A stretch of 64,000 nt of DNA from positions 1-64,000 of the forward strand of contig NZ_SNZR01000016.1 in the NCBI RefSeq assembly GCF_004363955.1, given 5' to 3'. Both the position numbers and the translations under genes were made by a program. Of this stretch, positions 54,108 through 64,000 are shown in pieces (position 1 is the stretch's first letter; each line of letters starts with the position of its first letter). This stretch comes from Enterovirga rhinocerotis (lineage in GTDB: Bacteria > Pseudomonadota > Alphaproteobacteria > Rhizobiales > Beijerinckiaceae). Under the pieces are notes generated by a model. That model saw only the letters and a list, made by a program, of their open reading frames with translations. It ran no database searches and was not told where the DNA came from.

Positions 54108-55298
54108 TCAGAGCCGCTGGAGCGCGATCGCCGAGGCGACCGAAACACTCGTCAGCACCACGGAGAGCGGCAGGGCCGTCCCGTCATACCAGAGACCGAC
54201 CGCAAGCGTCGCGAGGGCGCCCAAGGCCATCTGACAGAACCCGTAGAGCCCCGACGCGCTGCCGGCCGCGGCGGGATCGACGCTCATCGCCCCGGCCACC
54301 GCGTTGGGGCCGCCGAGGCCGGCTCCGAAGGCATAGATCAGCATCGTCCCCGTGAGGGTCCCGACCGACACCATCCCCGCGAAATGCGCCGCCATGAGCA
54401 GAAGGGCGGCAAGGACGCAGATGCCGTTGCCGAGCCGGGCCCCGTGCCGGATCTCCATCCGGCCGATCAGCACCCTCACGGCCATCGCCCCGGCGGCAAG
54501 GCCCACCGAGACGACGACGCAGAACAGGCCCACCTCCTGCGGCGAGCGGTGCAGGAGCTCGATGTAGAGGAACGGCGCCGCGGAGAGGAAGGCATAGAGG
54601 CTCGTGCCCGCACAGGAGCCGGCCAGCAGGTAGCGCCGGAACTTGGCCGAGCGCAGCAACCTCGCGAACCCGCCGAGGACGAAGCCGACGCCGCGGCCGG
54701 AGACGGGATTCCGATTCGTCTCCGGGATGAGCGCAACGGCGAGGAGCAGCAGGGATCCGACGACGAAGGCCAGCACGACGAAGATGGCCCTCCAGCCGAG
54801 CCAGGCCTCGATCAGGCCGCCGAGCCCGGGAGCGAGCGTCGGTGTCAGCGTCATGCAGGTGATGAGAACCGCGAGCCGCTTGGCGGCATCGGTCTCGTTC
54901 GAGATGTCGCGGACCATCGCTCGTCCCAGGACCAAGGCCCCGCAGGCGCCAAGCGATTGCAGCACGCGGGCGACGATCAGCGCCCCGATCGATTCGGCCG
55001 GAATCGCGAGCAGCATGCCGAGGAAATAGGCGACGAGGCTGCCGAGCAGCACTGGCCGTCGGCCGAAACGGTCCGATAGCGGCCCATAGACGAGTTGCCC
55101 GATCGCAAGGCCCACGAGATAAAGCGTGATGGTCAATTGCGCCGTCGCAGGCGAGGCGCCAAGCTCCCGACCGGCCGTCGAAAGGGCCGGAATGAAGATG
55201 TGCAGAGCGACGGTGCCGGACATCGTCACGGCGATGAGGAGGGGGAAGGGCGGAACCGACCGCCGCCTCTCAGGATGAATAAATGATTGGAAAGACAA
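54108..55298 (-). CDS. Bcr/CflA-family MFS drug-efflux transporter
   Basis: About 396 residues. The start is uncertain: no ATG lies near, and a TTG at 55298 gives the normal family length, just before the first helix. Twelve membrane helices are visible. LVYGPLSDRFGRRPVLLGSLVAY is the conserved loop 2-3 motif, and ARVLQSLGACGALVLGRAMVRDIS is the Bcr/CflA-specific helix 4-5 motif. The family exports drugs such as bicyclomycin, chloramphenicol or sulfonamides by proton antiport. Bicyclomycin inhibits Rho, and rho is the divergent neighbour here, 270 bases away, a curious but probably chance pairing. Confidence 0.88.
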   Translation of the reverse strand: MSFQSFIHPERRRSVPPFPLLIAVTMSGTVALHIFIPALSTAGRELGASPATAQLTITLYLVGLAIGQLVYGPLSDRFGRRPVLLGSLVAYFLGMLLAIPAESIGALIVARVLQSLGACGALVLGRAMVRDISNETDAAKRLAVLITCMTLTPTLAPGLGGLIEAWLGWRAIFVVLAFVVGSLLLLAVALIPETNRNPVSGRGVGFVLGGFARLLRSAKFRRYLLAGSCAGTSLYAFLSAAPFLYIELLHRSPQEVGLFCVVVSVGLAAGAMAVRVLIGRMEIRHGARLGNGICVLAALLLMAAHFAGMVSVGTLTGTMLIYAFGAGLGGPNAVAGAMSVDPAAAGSASGLYGFCQMALGALATLAVGLWYDGTALPLSVVLTSVSVASAIALQRL

Positions 55299-55567
55299 TG
55301 GCTTGACCCAAAGGTTCTGTCTTCTAGCATCGCGCGTGCCGCGGTGCTGCGCAAGAATCCGGCCGGCAGCCTGCGTCTCGCTGAAAGCTTGAGCGTTCCG
55401 GCTCTTGAGCGATGGACGGAATCTCCCTATAGAGAATCGTCCCCAATTCGACAGGTCGCCGTGCGCGAGGCCTCCCCGGCCCACCTCGGTCGGGCACGCC
55501 CAGCCGGGCTCGCCTGCCGAACCCGCACCGCCATTCTCCTGCCGCCTAATCCGCGAGAGTGTTCCCG

Positions 55568-56836
<1,269 letters not shown>

Positions 56837-57009
56837 GGACGGGCGGGGCTGCCATGGGCGCCCCTCCTTTCTCGCTGTAACCGGATCAGAGTCACGAATC
56901 GGCAGGGCCTCCTCGGCTCCTTCGCCCGCAAGGGGAGAAGGCGTCGCGTGCCGTCCGTCCCGAGCGAAGCACGGGGCCGTGTGAACGCCGAAGCGGGCGG
57001 GAGTGCCGC

Positions 57010-58380
57010 GTGACCCTCGACACGATCTTTGCAATCGCCTCGGGGATCGGCCGCTCGGCCGTCGCCATCGTCCGGATCAGCGGCCCGCAGACGGATGCCG
57101 TCCTTGAACGGCTGCTCGGCGGTCGTCTGCCCGAGCCGCGCCGTGCCGTCCTGCGACGCCTGCGGGATCCGGCGACAGGCGAGATCCTGGACCAGGCTCT
57201 GGTCCTGCGCCTGCCGGGACCCGCCAGCTTCACCGGCGAGGACCAGGCCGAGCTTCAAATCCATGGCAGCACGGCCGTCCGGACTGCCCTCTTGCGCGTC
57301 CTCGCCGCCATGGCCGGCTGTCGTGCAGCCGAGCCCGGCGAGTTCACGCGCCGTGCCTTTCTCAACGGCCGGCTCGATCTCACGGAAGTCGAAGGTCTCG
57401 CCGATCTGATCGACGCGGAGACCGAGGCGCAGAGGCGCCAGGCTCTGCGCCAGATGGAGGGGGCGATCGGGCGCGACGTCGCGCGCTGGCGAGACCGCCT
57501 CGTCGATGCCCTTGCCGCCTGCGAAGCGGCTTTGGATTTCGCCGACGAGGACGATGTCCCGGACGATGTGGCGTCAGGGGTCGCTGCGGCGACAGCAGGA
57601 ATCCATGCCGAGATCGCCGCAGCGCTTGCCGGTGCCGCGCGCGGCGAACGCGTGCGCGACGGGTTCCAGGTCGTGATCGCGGGGCCGCCCAATGCCGGCA
57701 AATCGACCCTCCTCAACGCGCTCGCGCGCCGCGACGTCGCCATCGTCTCGCCGATCCCCGGCACGACGCGCGACCTGATCGAGATCCGCTGCGATCTCGG
57801 CGGATTGCCTGTGGTCTTCGTCGACACGGCAGGGCTGCGCGAAAGCGAGGACCTCGTCGAGCGCGAGGGAATCGCGCGGGCTCGCGACCGGGTGCAGCGC
57901 GCCGACCTCGTCCTTTGGCTGGTTGCTGCGGATGCGGAGGCTTCTTCCGCTCATCCCGGCGCAAGCCGGGATGCGGCGGCGGTCGAAACCTGGATCCCGG
58001 CTGCCGCCGGGATACGCGGCGTCGAGGTTCTGACGGTCGCAACGAAGTCCGACCTCGGGCAGGCAGGTGATGGCTCTCTTGCGGTCTCGGCGAAGACCGG
58101 CGAGGGCGTCCCGGCGCTGATCGCTCGCGTCGAAGCCGTCGCGGCCGCCGCCATGACCCATGGCAGCGATGCCGTTCTGACGCGCGAGCGCCACCGCGCG
58201 GTTCTGTCGTCGGTCGCTGATTGCCTCGATCGTGCCGCTCTTGCGCGTCAACACGGCGGCATCGAACTCCTGGCCGAGGATCTCCGCTTGGCACTGCGCC
58301 ATTTGGGGCGCATGACCGGCGAGGTCGATGTCGAGGAGGTGCTGGACCGCATCTTCGCAAGCTTCTGTATCGGGAAATGA
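57010..58380 (+). CDS. mnmE: tRNA modification GTPase MnmE (TrmE)
   Basis: 456 residues from the GTG at 57010. The N-terminal folate-binding domain has [48 protein letters not shown]. The G domain has [14 protein letters not shown] (about residue 223), GTTRD, DTAGLRE and ATKSD. The C-terminus is FCIGK with the catalytic Cys of the family. MnmE and MnmG make the cmnm5/nm5 modification of U34 in certain tRNAs. Between G3 and G4, residues 315-335 translate a twin-hairpin dispersed repeat (HPGASRDA...WIPAAAGI) kept in frame. The mnmG start overlaps the stop (ATGA). Confidence 0.97.
   Translation: MTLDTIFAIASGIGRSAVAIVRISGPQTDAVLERLLGGRLPEPRRAVLRRLRDPATGEILDQALVLRLPGPASFTGEDQAELQIHGSTAVRTALLRVLAAMAGCRAAEPGEFTRRAFLNGRLDLTEVEGLADLIDAETEAQRRQALRQMEGAIGRDVARWRDRLVDALAACEAALDFADEDDVPDDVASGVAAATAGIHAEIAAALAGAARGERVRDGFQVVIAGPPNAGKSTLLNALARRDVAIVSPIPGTTRDLIEIRCDLGGLPVVFVDTAGLRESEDLVEREGIARARDRVQRADLVLWLVAADAEASSAHPGASRDAAAVETWIPAAAGIRGVEVLTVATKSDLGQAGDGSLAVSAKTGEGVPALIARVEAVAAAAMTHGSDAVLTRERHRAVLSSVADCLDRAALARQHGGIELLAEDLRLALRHLGRMTGEVDVEEVLDRIFASFCIGK
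57952..58013. repeat. Twin-hairpin dispersed element inside mnmE
   Basis: Two perfect hairpins share the same core: CATCCCGGC-GCAA-GCCGGGATG (57952-57973) and ATCCCGGC-TGCC-GCCGGGAT (57994-58013). A 20-base spacer separates them. This is the layout of the intergenic CCCGGC...GCCGGG repeats that are dispersed in many alphaproteobacterial genomes and translate as HPG-SRDP and IPAxAGI. Here it is within coding sequence and in frame. Confidence 0.8.
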
Positions 58381-60254
58381 ACGTGAGCGGGTTCGACGTC
58401 ATCGTGGTCGGGGGAGGGCATGCCGGGGTCGAGGCCGCCGCCGCGGCCGCACGGCTCGGCGCTGCGACCGCCCTCGTCACGCAGAGCCTCGCGACGGTCG
58501 GCGTCATGTCCTGCAATCCCGCCATCGGCGGGCTCGGCAAGGGCCATCTCGTCCGCGAGGTCGATGCATTGGACGGGCTGATGGCGCGAGCGGCCGATGC
58601 GGCCGGAATCCAGTTCCGCCTTCTCAATCGACGCAAGGGGCCGGCTGTTCGAGGGCCTCGCAGCCAGGCGGATCGCAAGCTCTACGCGCGGGCGATCCGG
58701 ACGCTCGTCGACGAGACGCCGGGCCTCGTCGTCGTCGAAGGCGAAGCGGCCGATATCGAGATCGCCGGAGACCGGGTCGAGGCACTCGTCTGCGCCGATG
58801 GCCGCCGCTTCCCCACCGGAGCCGTGGTCCTCACCACCGGCACGTTCCTGGGCGGCCTGATCCATATCGGCGAGACCCGCATCCGGGCCGGCCGCTACGG
58901 CGAGCAGCCGTCGGACGCGATGTCGCGGACGCTCGCACGCTTCAACCTGCCGCTCGGCCGGCTCAAGACGGGCACGCCGCCGCGGCTCGATGGGCGAACC
59001 ATCGATTGGAGCGCGGTCGAACACCAGCGTGCCGACGACGAGCCGGAGCCGTTCTCGTTCATGACGGACCGGATCACCGTGCCGCAGATCGAATGCGGCA
59101 TCACCCGCACAGGGCCGGCCGCGCACGATCTCATCCGCGCGAGCCTGCACCGCTCACCGCTCTATGGCGGCGCGATCCAGGGGCGGGGACCGCGCTATTG
59201 CCCCTCCATCGAGGACAAGGTGGTCCGTTTCGCCGACCGCGACTCGCACCAGATCTTTCTCGAGCCCGAAGGCCTCGACGACCCGGTCGTCTATCCCAAC
59301 GGGATCTCGACCTCGCTGCCGGAGGATGTCCAGCACGGCGTCGTGCGCAGCATTCCCGGTCTCGAACGCGCGACGATCCTGCGCCCGGGCTACGCCATCG
59401 AGTACGATTACGTCGACCCGCGCGCCCTCCACGCGACGCTCGAGACGAAAGCGGTCGGCGGCCTATTCCTGGCAGGCCAGATCAACGGGACAACCGGCTA
59501 CGAAGAGGCTGCGGCGCAGGGCATCGTCGCAGGGCTGAATGCGGCGCGTCGAGCATCGGGCGCCGACACGGTCGTCTTCCCCCGCTCCGAATCCTATATC
59601 GGCGTGCTGATCGACGACCTCGTCACGCGGGGCGTGACCGAGCCCTATCGGATGTTCACCTCCCGGTCCGAGTTCCGGCTGAGCCTTCGGCCCGACAATG
59701 CCGACGAGCGGCTGACCCCGCTCGGCACCCGCCTCGGCATCGTGTCGTCCGATCGCACCGCGCGGTTTGCCGCGTGGTGGAGCGCGTTGGAGGACGGCCG
59801 TCGCCTGCTGGGACGATTGAACGCCACCCCGAACGAGGCGGAGGCTCGGGGCGTGCGGGTCAACCAGGACGGCATCCGCCGCTCCGCTTTCGAGCTGCTA
59901 TCGCGGCCCGGCTTCGACGCCTCCTCGCTGGACGCGATCTGGCCGGATGCCTGCCGCGAGATCCCACCCCGGGTGATGGAGCGGCTTCGCACCGATGCGG
60001 TCTATTCGGTCTATCTGGATCGCCAGGACCAGGACCTCGCCACCTTCAAGCGTGACGAGAACGCCCTTCTGCCTGCGGATCTCGATTTCGAGACCCTTCC
60101 GGGGCTGTCGAGCGAGATCAAGGGCCGGCTCTCCGCCCTGCGTCCGGCGAGTCTCGGCCAGGCATCGCGCATGGAAGGTATCACCCCGGCCGCACTGACC
60201 ATCCTCGCGGCCCATGCGCGCCTCGCGGCGGGCCAGCGGGCACCCAGCGCGTGA
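58377..60254 (+). CDS. mnmG: tRNA uridine-5-carboxymethylaminomethyl modification enzyme MnmG (GidA)
   Basis: 625 residues from the ATG at 58377 ([20 protein letters not shown]). The FAD Rossmann motif [60 protein letters not shown] and [16 protein letters not shown] are family signatures. The C-terminal helical domain (about 550-625) binds MnmE and tRNA. With MnmE it installs the aminomethyl group on U34. It overlaps both neighbours by four bases, so mnmE-mnmG-rsmG are a coupled operon. Confidence 0.98.
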   Translation: MNVSGFDVIVVGGGHAGVEAAAAAARLGAATALVTQSLATVGVMSCNPAIGGLGKGHLVREVDALDGLMARAADAAGIQFRLLNRRKGPAVRGPRSQADRKLYARAIRTLVDETPGLVVVEGEAADIEIAGDRVEALVCADGRRFPTGAVVLTTGTFLGGLIHIGETRIRAGRYGEQPSDAMSRTLARFNLPLGRLKTGTPPRLDGRTIDWSAVEHQRADDEPEPFSFMTDRITVPQIECGITRTGPAAHDLIRASLHRSPLYGGAIQGRGPRYCPSIEDKVVRFADRDSHQIFLEPEGLDDPVVYPNGISTSLPEDVQHGVVRSIPGLERATILRPGYAIEYDYVDPRALHATLETKAVGGLFLAGQINGTTGYEEAAAQGIVAGLNAARRASGADTVVFPRSESYIGVLIDDLVTRGVTEPYRMFTSRSEFRLSLRPDNADERLTPLGTRLGIVSSDRTARFAAWWSALEDGRRLLGRLNATPNEAEARGVRVNQDGIRRSAFELLSRPGFDASSLDAIWPDACREIPPRVMERLRTDAVYSVYLDRQDQDLATFKRDENALLPADLDFETLPGLSSEIKGRLSALRPASLGQASRMEGITPAALTILAAHARLAAGQRAPSA

Positions 60255-60901
60255 GCCGCCGCAACGCGAACGGCCCGGTTGTTTCACGTGAAACACGGGA
60301 CCGCCTGAGCATCTTCGCCGATGAACTGACCCGCTGGCAGCGCGCCCTGAACCTCGTCTCCCCCGCGAGCCTGCCCGACCTCTGGACCCGGCATATCGAC
60401 GACAGCCTGCAGCTCGCGGACATCGCGCCCGATGCCCGCACCTGGGTCGATCTCGGCTCCGGCGGAGGCCTTCCCGGCCTCATCGTCGCCGCGGCCGACC
60501 CGACGCGGCGCGTCGTCCTGGTCGAAAGCGACTCGCGCAAATGCGCCTTCCTTCGAAGCACTGCCCGCCGCATGGACCTCAGCGTCACCGTCATCGAAGC
60601 GCGAATCGAGACGGCGCTGACCGATGCCGCGATCGAGGCCGAGGTCGTCAGCGCCCGAGCACTCGCCCCTCTGGCGCGTCTGATTGCTTATGCACAGCCA
60701 TTATTGCTCAACGGCGCCATCGGACTGTTTCCAAAAGGCCGTAACGTCTCGCGCGAATTGACCGAGGCGCAAGAATGCTGGAATTTCGAGGCGGAGCTCC
60801 TGGCGAGCCGGACGGAGCCCGATGGGCGGATCGTCAGAATCCAAAATTTCGCCGGCCCTGCACTCACTGGCGGCAGACATCGTGACGACATCGCCCCTTA
60901 G
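60251..60901 (+). CDS. rsmG: 16S rRNA (guanine527-N7)-methyltransferase RsmG
   Basis: 216 residues from the GTG at 60251. The SAM-binding motif is [15 protein letters not shown] (about residues 66-80), with [15 protein letters not shown] as motif II and [13 protein letters not shown] as the family motif. [12 protein letters not shown] and [11 protein letters not shown] precede it. It methylates G527 in 16S rRNA; loss gives low-level streptomycin resistance. Codons 10-15 (VVSRET region) carry a perfect parS site, a frequent arrangement in bacteria. It overlaps parA by 20 bases. Confidence 0.97.
   Translation: MSRRNANGPVVSRETRDRLSIFADELTRWQRALNLVSPASLPDLWTRHIDDSLQLADIAPDARTWVDLGSGGGLPGLIVAAADPTRRVVLVESDSRKCAFLRSTARRMDLSVTVIEARIETALTDAAIEAEVVSARALAPLARLIAYAQPLLLNGAIGLFPKGRNVSRELTEAQECWNFEAELLASRTEPDGRIVRIQNFAGPALTGGRHRDDIAP
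60280..60295. other. Perfect parS centromere site
   Basis: TGTTTCACGTGAAACA is the complete 16-bp parS palindrome, inside the first 15 codons of rsmG. ParB, encoded 1.5 kb away, binds here, spreads along the DNA with CTP, and works with ParA to move the origin region. It shows that the window is close to the chromosome origin. Confidence 0.92.
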
Positions 60902-61727
60902 TTCAGCCTTCCAGGGACAGCGGATTCCGCGCGTCCTCGCCCTCGCCAATCAGAAGGGTGGTGTCGGCAAGACCACCACCGCCATCAATCTCGGCACCGC
61001 CCTCGCCGCGATCGGCGAACGCGTGCTCGTGATCGACCTCGATCCGCAGGGCAACGCATCGACCGGTCTCGGCATCGATCGCCGCCACCGCGCTGTCTCG
61101 ACCTATCACGTCCTGTCGGGCGAGGCCGACCTCGCAGACGCGGTGCAAGAGACCGTGGTCCCGAACCTCTCGGTGGCTCCTGCCACGATGGACCTTCTCG
61201 GTCTCGAACTCGAGATCGCGCAGGAGCGCGATCGGACCCAGCGCGTCCGGCGAGCGTTGGCCGGCCTGCCCACGGGGGCCGAATCCCAGCCGGCCTACAC
61301 CTACGTCCTGATCGACTGCCCCCCCTCGCTGAACCTCCTGACGATCAACGCCCTCGCGGCGGCCGATGCGGTGCTGGTTCCGCTTCAATGCGAGTTCTTT
61401 GCTCTCGAGGGGTTGAGCCAATTGCTCAAGACGGTCGAGCAGGTCCGCACGACCCTCAATTCGCGCCTCTCCATCCACGGGGTCGTGCTGACGATGTTCG
61501 ACCCTCGCAACAACCTCGCCAACCAGGTGGTCGCGGATGTGCGCCAGTTCATGGGGGCCAAGGTCTACGAGACCGTCATTCCGCGTAATGTCCGCGTCTC
61601 GGAGGCCCCGTCGCACGGCAAGCCGGTGCTGCTCTACGATCTGAAATGCACGGGATCGCAGGCCTACCTTCGGCTCGCGTCGGAGATCATTCAAAGGGAA
61701 CGAGCGCTTGTCGGAGCGGCCGCGTAA
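60882..61727 (+). CDS. parA: Chromosome partitioning ATPase ParA
   Basis: 281 residues if translation starts at the GTG at 60882 ([21 protein letters not shown]); an upstream start inside rsmG is possible. The deviant Walker A KGGVGKTTT (about 25-33) is complete with the signature lysine. VIDLDPQGNASTGLG, LIDCPPSLNLLTINAL (Walker B) and VVLTMFDPRNNLA follow. ParA dimers on the nucleoid pull ParB-parS complexes towards the poles. It lies 17 bases from parB. Confidence 0.96.
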   Translation: MTTSPLSSAFQGQRIPRVLALANQKGGVGKTTTAINLGTALAAIGERVLVIDLDPQGNASTGLGIDRRHRAVSTYHVLSGEADLADAVQETVVPNLSVAPATMDLLGLELEIAQERDRTQRVRRALAGLPTGAESQPAYTYVLIDCPPSLNLLTINALAAADAVLVPLQCEFFALEGLSQLLKTVEQVRTTLNSRLSIHGVVLTMFDPRNNLANQVVADVRQFMGAKVYETVIPRNVRVSEAPSHGKPVLLYDLKCTGSQAYLRLASEIIQRERALVGAAA

Positions 61728-61743
61728 GGGGAGTGGTGCGAAG

Positions 61744-62661
61744 GTGAGTCGAAAGACCACGACGGAAGAACCGATCCGGTCCCGGCTAGGGCGGGGCCTC
61801 GCGGCCCTGATCGGCGATGTGGGCGAGGAATTCGGTGGGACCGGCGAGCGCCCGGCGCCCGGTACGCGGCGCGTGCCGATCGAGTTCCTGCGTCGGAACC
61901 CGCATAATCCGCGCACCCATTTCGACGAGACCGAGCTCGCCGAGCTCGCCGAATCGGTCCGCGAGCGGGGCATCATCCAGCCGATCGTCGTCCGCGCCGT
62001 CCTCAACCTGCCGGATGTCTACGAGATCATCGCGGGAGAGCGACGCTGGCGCGCCGCGCAGCGGGCCGAATTGCACGACGTGCCGGTCGTCGTCGTCGAA
62101 GCGGACGACAAGCTGGCTCTCGAACTCGCCATCATCGAAAACGTCCAGCGGGCGGACCTCAATCCGCTCGACGAGGCTTCGGGCTATGAGCGCCTGATCG
62201 ACCAGCACGGCTACAGCCAATCCGACCTTGCCGGCACGCTCGGGAAGAGCCGCAGCCATGTCGCGAACACGCTCCGTCTTCTCAAGCTGTCTCCCCATAT
62301 CCGCGGCCTCATCGAGCAGGGCAAGATTTCGGCAGGGCATGGTCGCGCCCTGCTGGCGGTCGAGGATGCGGACACGGTCGCAGACCGGATCGTGGAGCGT
62401 GGCCTCACGGTCCGCGATATCGAACGGCTCGGTCGGGACGAGGCCGAGGAGGCCGTCGACGGGGACCAGGCCAAGGCGAAGGCCGGCAGGCCTCGCCGAC
62501 AGCGCACGGTCGACAGCGATACGCGCGCCCTCGAACGCGAGATCGAGGATGCGCTCGGTCTCTCGGTCCAGATCGACCATCGCGGTCCGGGCGGCGATGT
62601 CCGTCTGCGTTACACGTCTCTGGAACAGCTCGACGCCTTGGCCGCACGGCTGCGCGGCTGA
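61744..62661 (+). CDS. parB: Chromosome partitioning CTPase ParB
   Basis: 305 residues from the GTG at 61744, which has GGGGAG about ten bases upstream; a TTG 12 codons earlier overlaps parA and is less likely. RLGRGLAALIGD near the N-terminus is the ParA-contact motif. NPHNPRTHFDE and IIAGERRWRAAQRA form the CTP-binding pocket. The helix-turn-helix YSQSDLAGTLGKSRSHVANTLRLL reads parS. ISAGHGRALL follows, and the C-terminal dimer domain closes the protein. It binds the parS sites at 60280 and probably 49134. Confidence 0.97.
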   Translation: MSRKTTTEEPIRSRLGRGLAALIGDVGEEFGGTGERPAPGTRRVPIEFLRRNPHNPRTHFDETELAELAESVRERGIIQPIVVRAVLNLPDVYEIIAGERRWRAAQRAELHDVPVVVVEADDKLALELAIIENVQRADLNPLDEASGYERLIDQHGYSQSDLAGTLGKSRSHVANTLRLLKLSPHIRGLIEQGKISAGHGRALLAVEDADTVADRIVERGLTVRDIERLGRDEAEEAVDGDQAKAKAGRPRRQRTVDSDTRALEREIEDALGLSVQIDHRGPGGDVRLRYTSLEQLDALAARLRG

Positions 62662-62755
62662 GAGGGCCCTACCCGCGCGCTCGATCGACAAGGCTTCTTC
62701 GTCGGCAGGAGCCGGCGCCGAGGCGGTCCGAGCGACGGCCAGGGCGAGTTCCGCC

Positions 62756-63778
62756 TCAGCGCCGCGAGGCCGCCTGGGCGATCCGGAGCAATGCGGCGCC
62801 GGCAACGGTCTGAGCGAGCCCCGGGTTGCGGCGTGACTGGAGCGTCGCATCCTGCAGCGCGTCGACGACGCGTCGAAGGCTCGGCTCCCGCCAGCGTGCA
62901 AGTTGCCGCTCGACGGCATTCCTGCGCCGGAAATGCAGTCCGCGCCACGACCGCACGGCCGCCTCCGGGTCGCTGCCCGAATCGATCCCCGCCCGCCCGG
63001 ACAGAAGCTGGAGCGTATGGCGGAGGGCGAGAATGAGGATCTGCGCCGGCGCGACGCCATTCTGGGCCAACTGGCGGAGCGAATCCTCCAGCGTCGCAAG
63101 ATCGCCCCCGAACGCCGCATCGAGGGCCATGTCGACACTCTGGCTCGAGACATCGCTCACGACGGCCGCGACATCCTCGGCGGAGACCCTCTCGCGACCG
63201 AGACAATAGAGCATCAACTTCTCGAGCTCGCCCCGGCTCGCCAGACGGTCGCCGCCGAGCGACTCGATCAGGAGTTCGCGGGCATCCGCGTCGATCCGAA
63301 GGCCGCCAGCGGCCAGAGTATCGGTCACGACCGTCGCGAGATCCCGCGTCTCGTCCGCATAGCAGGGCAGGGCGAGCGCCCTGTTCGACTTCTCGCAGGC
63401 GGCGCGCAGCGGTGAGGTCTTGCCGAGATCCCCGGCCTCGACGACGACGAGCGTGCCATCCGGCGCCCCCTCCAGGCAGGCGGCGACGGGGCCGGCGATG
63501 TTGCGGGAGGTCGGCCGGACCCAGATGACGCGCCGTTCACCGAACAGCCCATACGTCGTCGCTTCCTCGACGAGCTTGCCCGGATGGTCGAGGAGATCGT
63601 CCCCATCCAGCCGGATGAGCTGGAATGGATCGGCAGGATCGGAGACGGCGGCCTCCGCAGCCGCCCGGGCCCGTTCCGAGACCCGGCCGGAATCGGGCCC
63701 GTAGAACAGAAGCACGCAGATGTCGGGGCGTCTCGCCTTGACGGCGCGATCGACGTCCCCGGCCTTGACCGCCGTCAC
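62756..63778 (-). CDS. holA: DNA polymerase III delta subunit HolA
   Basis: 340 residues from the GTG at 63778 (MTAVKAGDVDRAVKARRPDI). LLFYGPDSGRVSERA opens the N-terminal AAA-like domain; the loop is not a working P-loop, as expected for delta. RVIWVRPTSRNI, LESLGGDRLASRGELEKLMLY-like sequence (IESLGGDRLASRGELEKL) and a C-terminal helical collar (LQLLSGRAGIDSGSDPEAAVRSWRGLHF) match HolA of alphaproteobacteria. It is the wrench that opens the beta clamp in the clamp loader. It lies seven bases after lptE and converges with parB. Confidence 0.93.
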   Translation of the reverse strand: MTAVKAGDVDRAVKARRPDICVLLFYGPDSGRVSERARAAAEAAVSDPADPFQLIRLDGDDLLDHPGKLVEEATTYGLFGERRVIWVRPTSRNIAGPVAACLEGAPDGTLVVVEAGDLGKTSPLRAACEKSNRALALPCYADETRDLATVVTDTLAAGGLRIDADARELLIESLGGDRLASRGELEKLMLYCLGRERVSAEDVAAVVSDVSSQSVDMALDAAFGGDLATLEDSLRQLAQNGVAPAQILILALRHTLQLLSGRAGIDSGSDPEAAVRSWRGLHFRRRNAVERQLARWREPSLRRVVDALQDATLQSRRNPGLAQTVAGAALLRIAQAASRR

Positions 63779-63785
63779 GAGGTGA

Positions 63786-64000
63786 TCAGCGCGTCGTCGC
63801 GAAATGCGCCGCGATGCGGTTCTTGATCTCTTCCGCGATCTGCTTCGAAGCCCTGATCTCGGCATCCCGCGCGGCCCGCACCGAAGCGAAGCGCTGAGGG
63901 TCGCGGAAATAGGTCGCGGAGGTCTTCGCGGTCCCGGTCAGGACCTCGCGCTTGCCGTCGAGCGACGTCAGCGTGTAGCGCGCGGTGACGTTCAGCTGCG
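63786..64000 (-). CDS. lptE: LPS-assembly lipoprotein LptE, C-terminal part
   Basis: Only the last 71 codons are in the window; the gene continues to the right. The visible sequence (LNVTARYTLTSLDGKREVLTGTAKTSATY, then FASVRAARDAEIRASKQIAEEIKNRIAAHF) is the standard end of alphaproteobacterial LptE, with the strand pair and long C-terminal helix. LptE plugs the LptD barrel and helps place LPS in the outer leaflet of the outer membrane. The lptE-holA pairing is conserved. Confidence 0.85.
   Translation of the reverse strand, partial: QLNVTARYTLTSLDGKREVLTGTAKTSATYFRDPQRFASVRAARDAEIRASKQIAEEIKNRIAAHFATTR

Noticed and set aside
52171-54234. 687-codon rightward frame across the RTX gene
   Set aside because: It arises from the regular Gly/Asp codons of the RTX repeats on the other strand.

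Overview
The window looks like origin-proximal chromosome of an alphaproteobacterium, most likely order Hyphomicrobiales (Rhizobiales). It is GC-rich throughout. The rho-mnmE-mnmG-rsmG-parA-parB-holA-lptE order at the right end, a perfect parS site inside rsmG, an F1-ATPase zeta-type protein (DUF1476), an aa3-type cytochrome oxidase subunit IV and the rimP-nusA-ylxR-infB-rbfA-truB arrangement with an attenuator-like leader all point that way. The genus cannot be read from the sequence alone.

Left edge (1-2.2 kb): the right end of an integrated element, with a cut-off phage-type lysozyme, a tyrosine integrase and a tRNA 3' fragment that looks like attR. Then come typA/bipA, an NAD-type SDR, a GNAT acetyltransferase, a secreted SNase-like protein and tRNA-Arg(CCT). 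From 7.1 to 15.6 kb lies a complete ferric-siderophore uptake unit: an AraC-type regulator divergent from a TonB receptor, a periplasmic esterase, a siderophore-interacting reductase with a His-rich tail, and a binding protein-permease-ATPase ABC system. A candidate Irr/ICE box sits in the divergent promoter region. No siderophore synthase is visible.

15.7-26.6 kb is a long leftward block for translation: rimP, nusA, ylxR, infB, rbfA and truB. It carries two unexpected insertions: a membrane-anchored Mrr-like nuclease gene between nusA and ylxR, and a three-gene membrane-protein cassette between infB and rbfA with palindromic dispersed repeats and a tRNA fragment. To the right follow a BaiN-like flavoprotein, an AbrB/Doc toxin-antitoxin pair, an ABC1-family kinase-like protein, a cytochrome oxidase subunit, a YggS-type PLP protein, transhydrogenase pntAB, a VOC protein and a GST.

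36-47 kb holds two ABC import systems: a leftward liv-type branched-chain amino acid operon (F, G, M, H, J) divergent from a D-amino acid aminotransferase, and a rightward sugar-type system (ATPase, Tat-exported binding protein, two permeases) followed by tRNA-Gly(GCC). 47.7-55.3 kb contains the zeta-type protein, purC, a thioesterase, a NIPSNAP protein, a 949-residue RTX-repeat secreted protein with five internal modules, and a Bcr/CflA-type MFS exporter. The right end (55.5-64 kb) is the rho/mnm/par segregation region.

The most unusual signals are a twin-hairpin dispersed element exapted in frame inside the G domain of MnmE, the Mrr-like membrane nuclease embedded in the nusA operon, the paired EVCDK membrane proteins between infB and rbfA, the five-module RTX protein, and a second parS-like site 11 kb from the first. 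Nothing here can be claimed as a proven new system from sequence alone.
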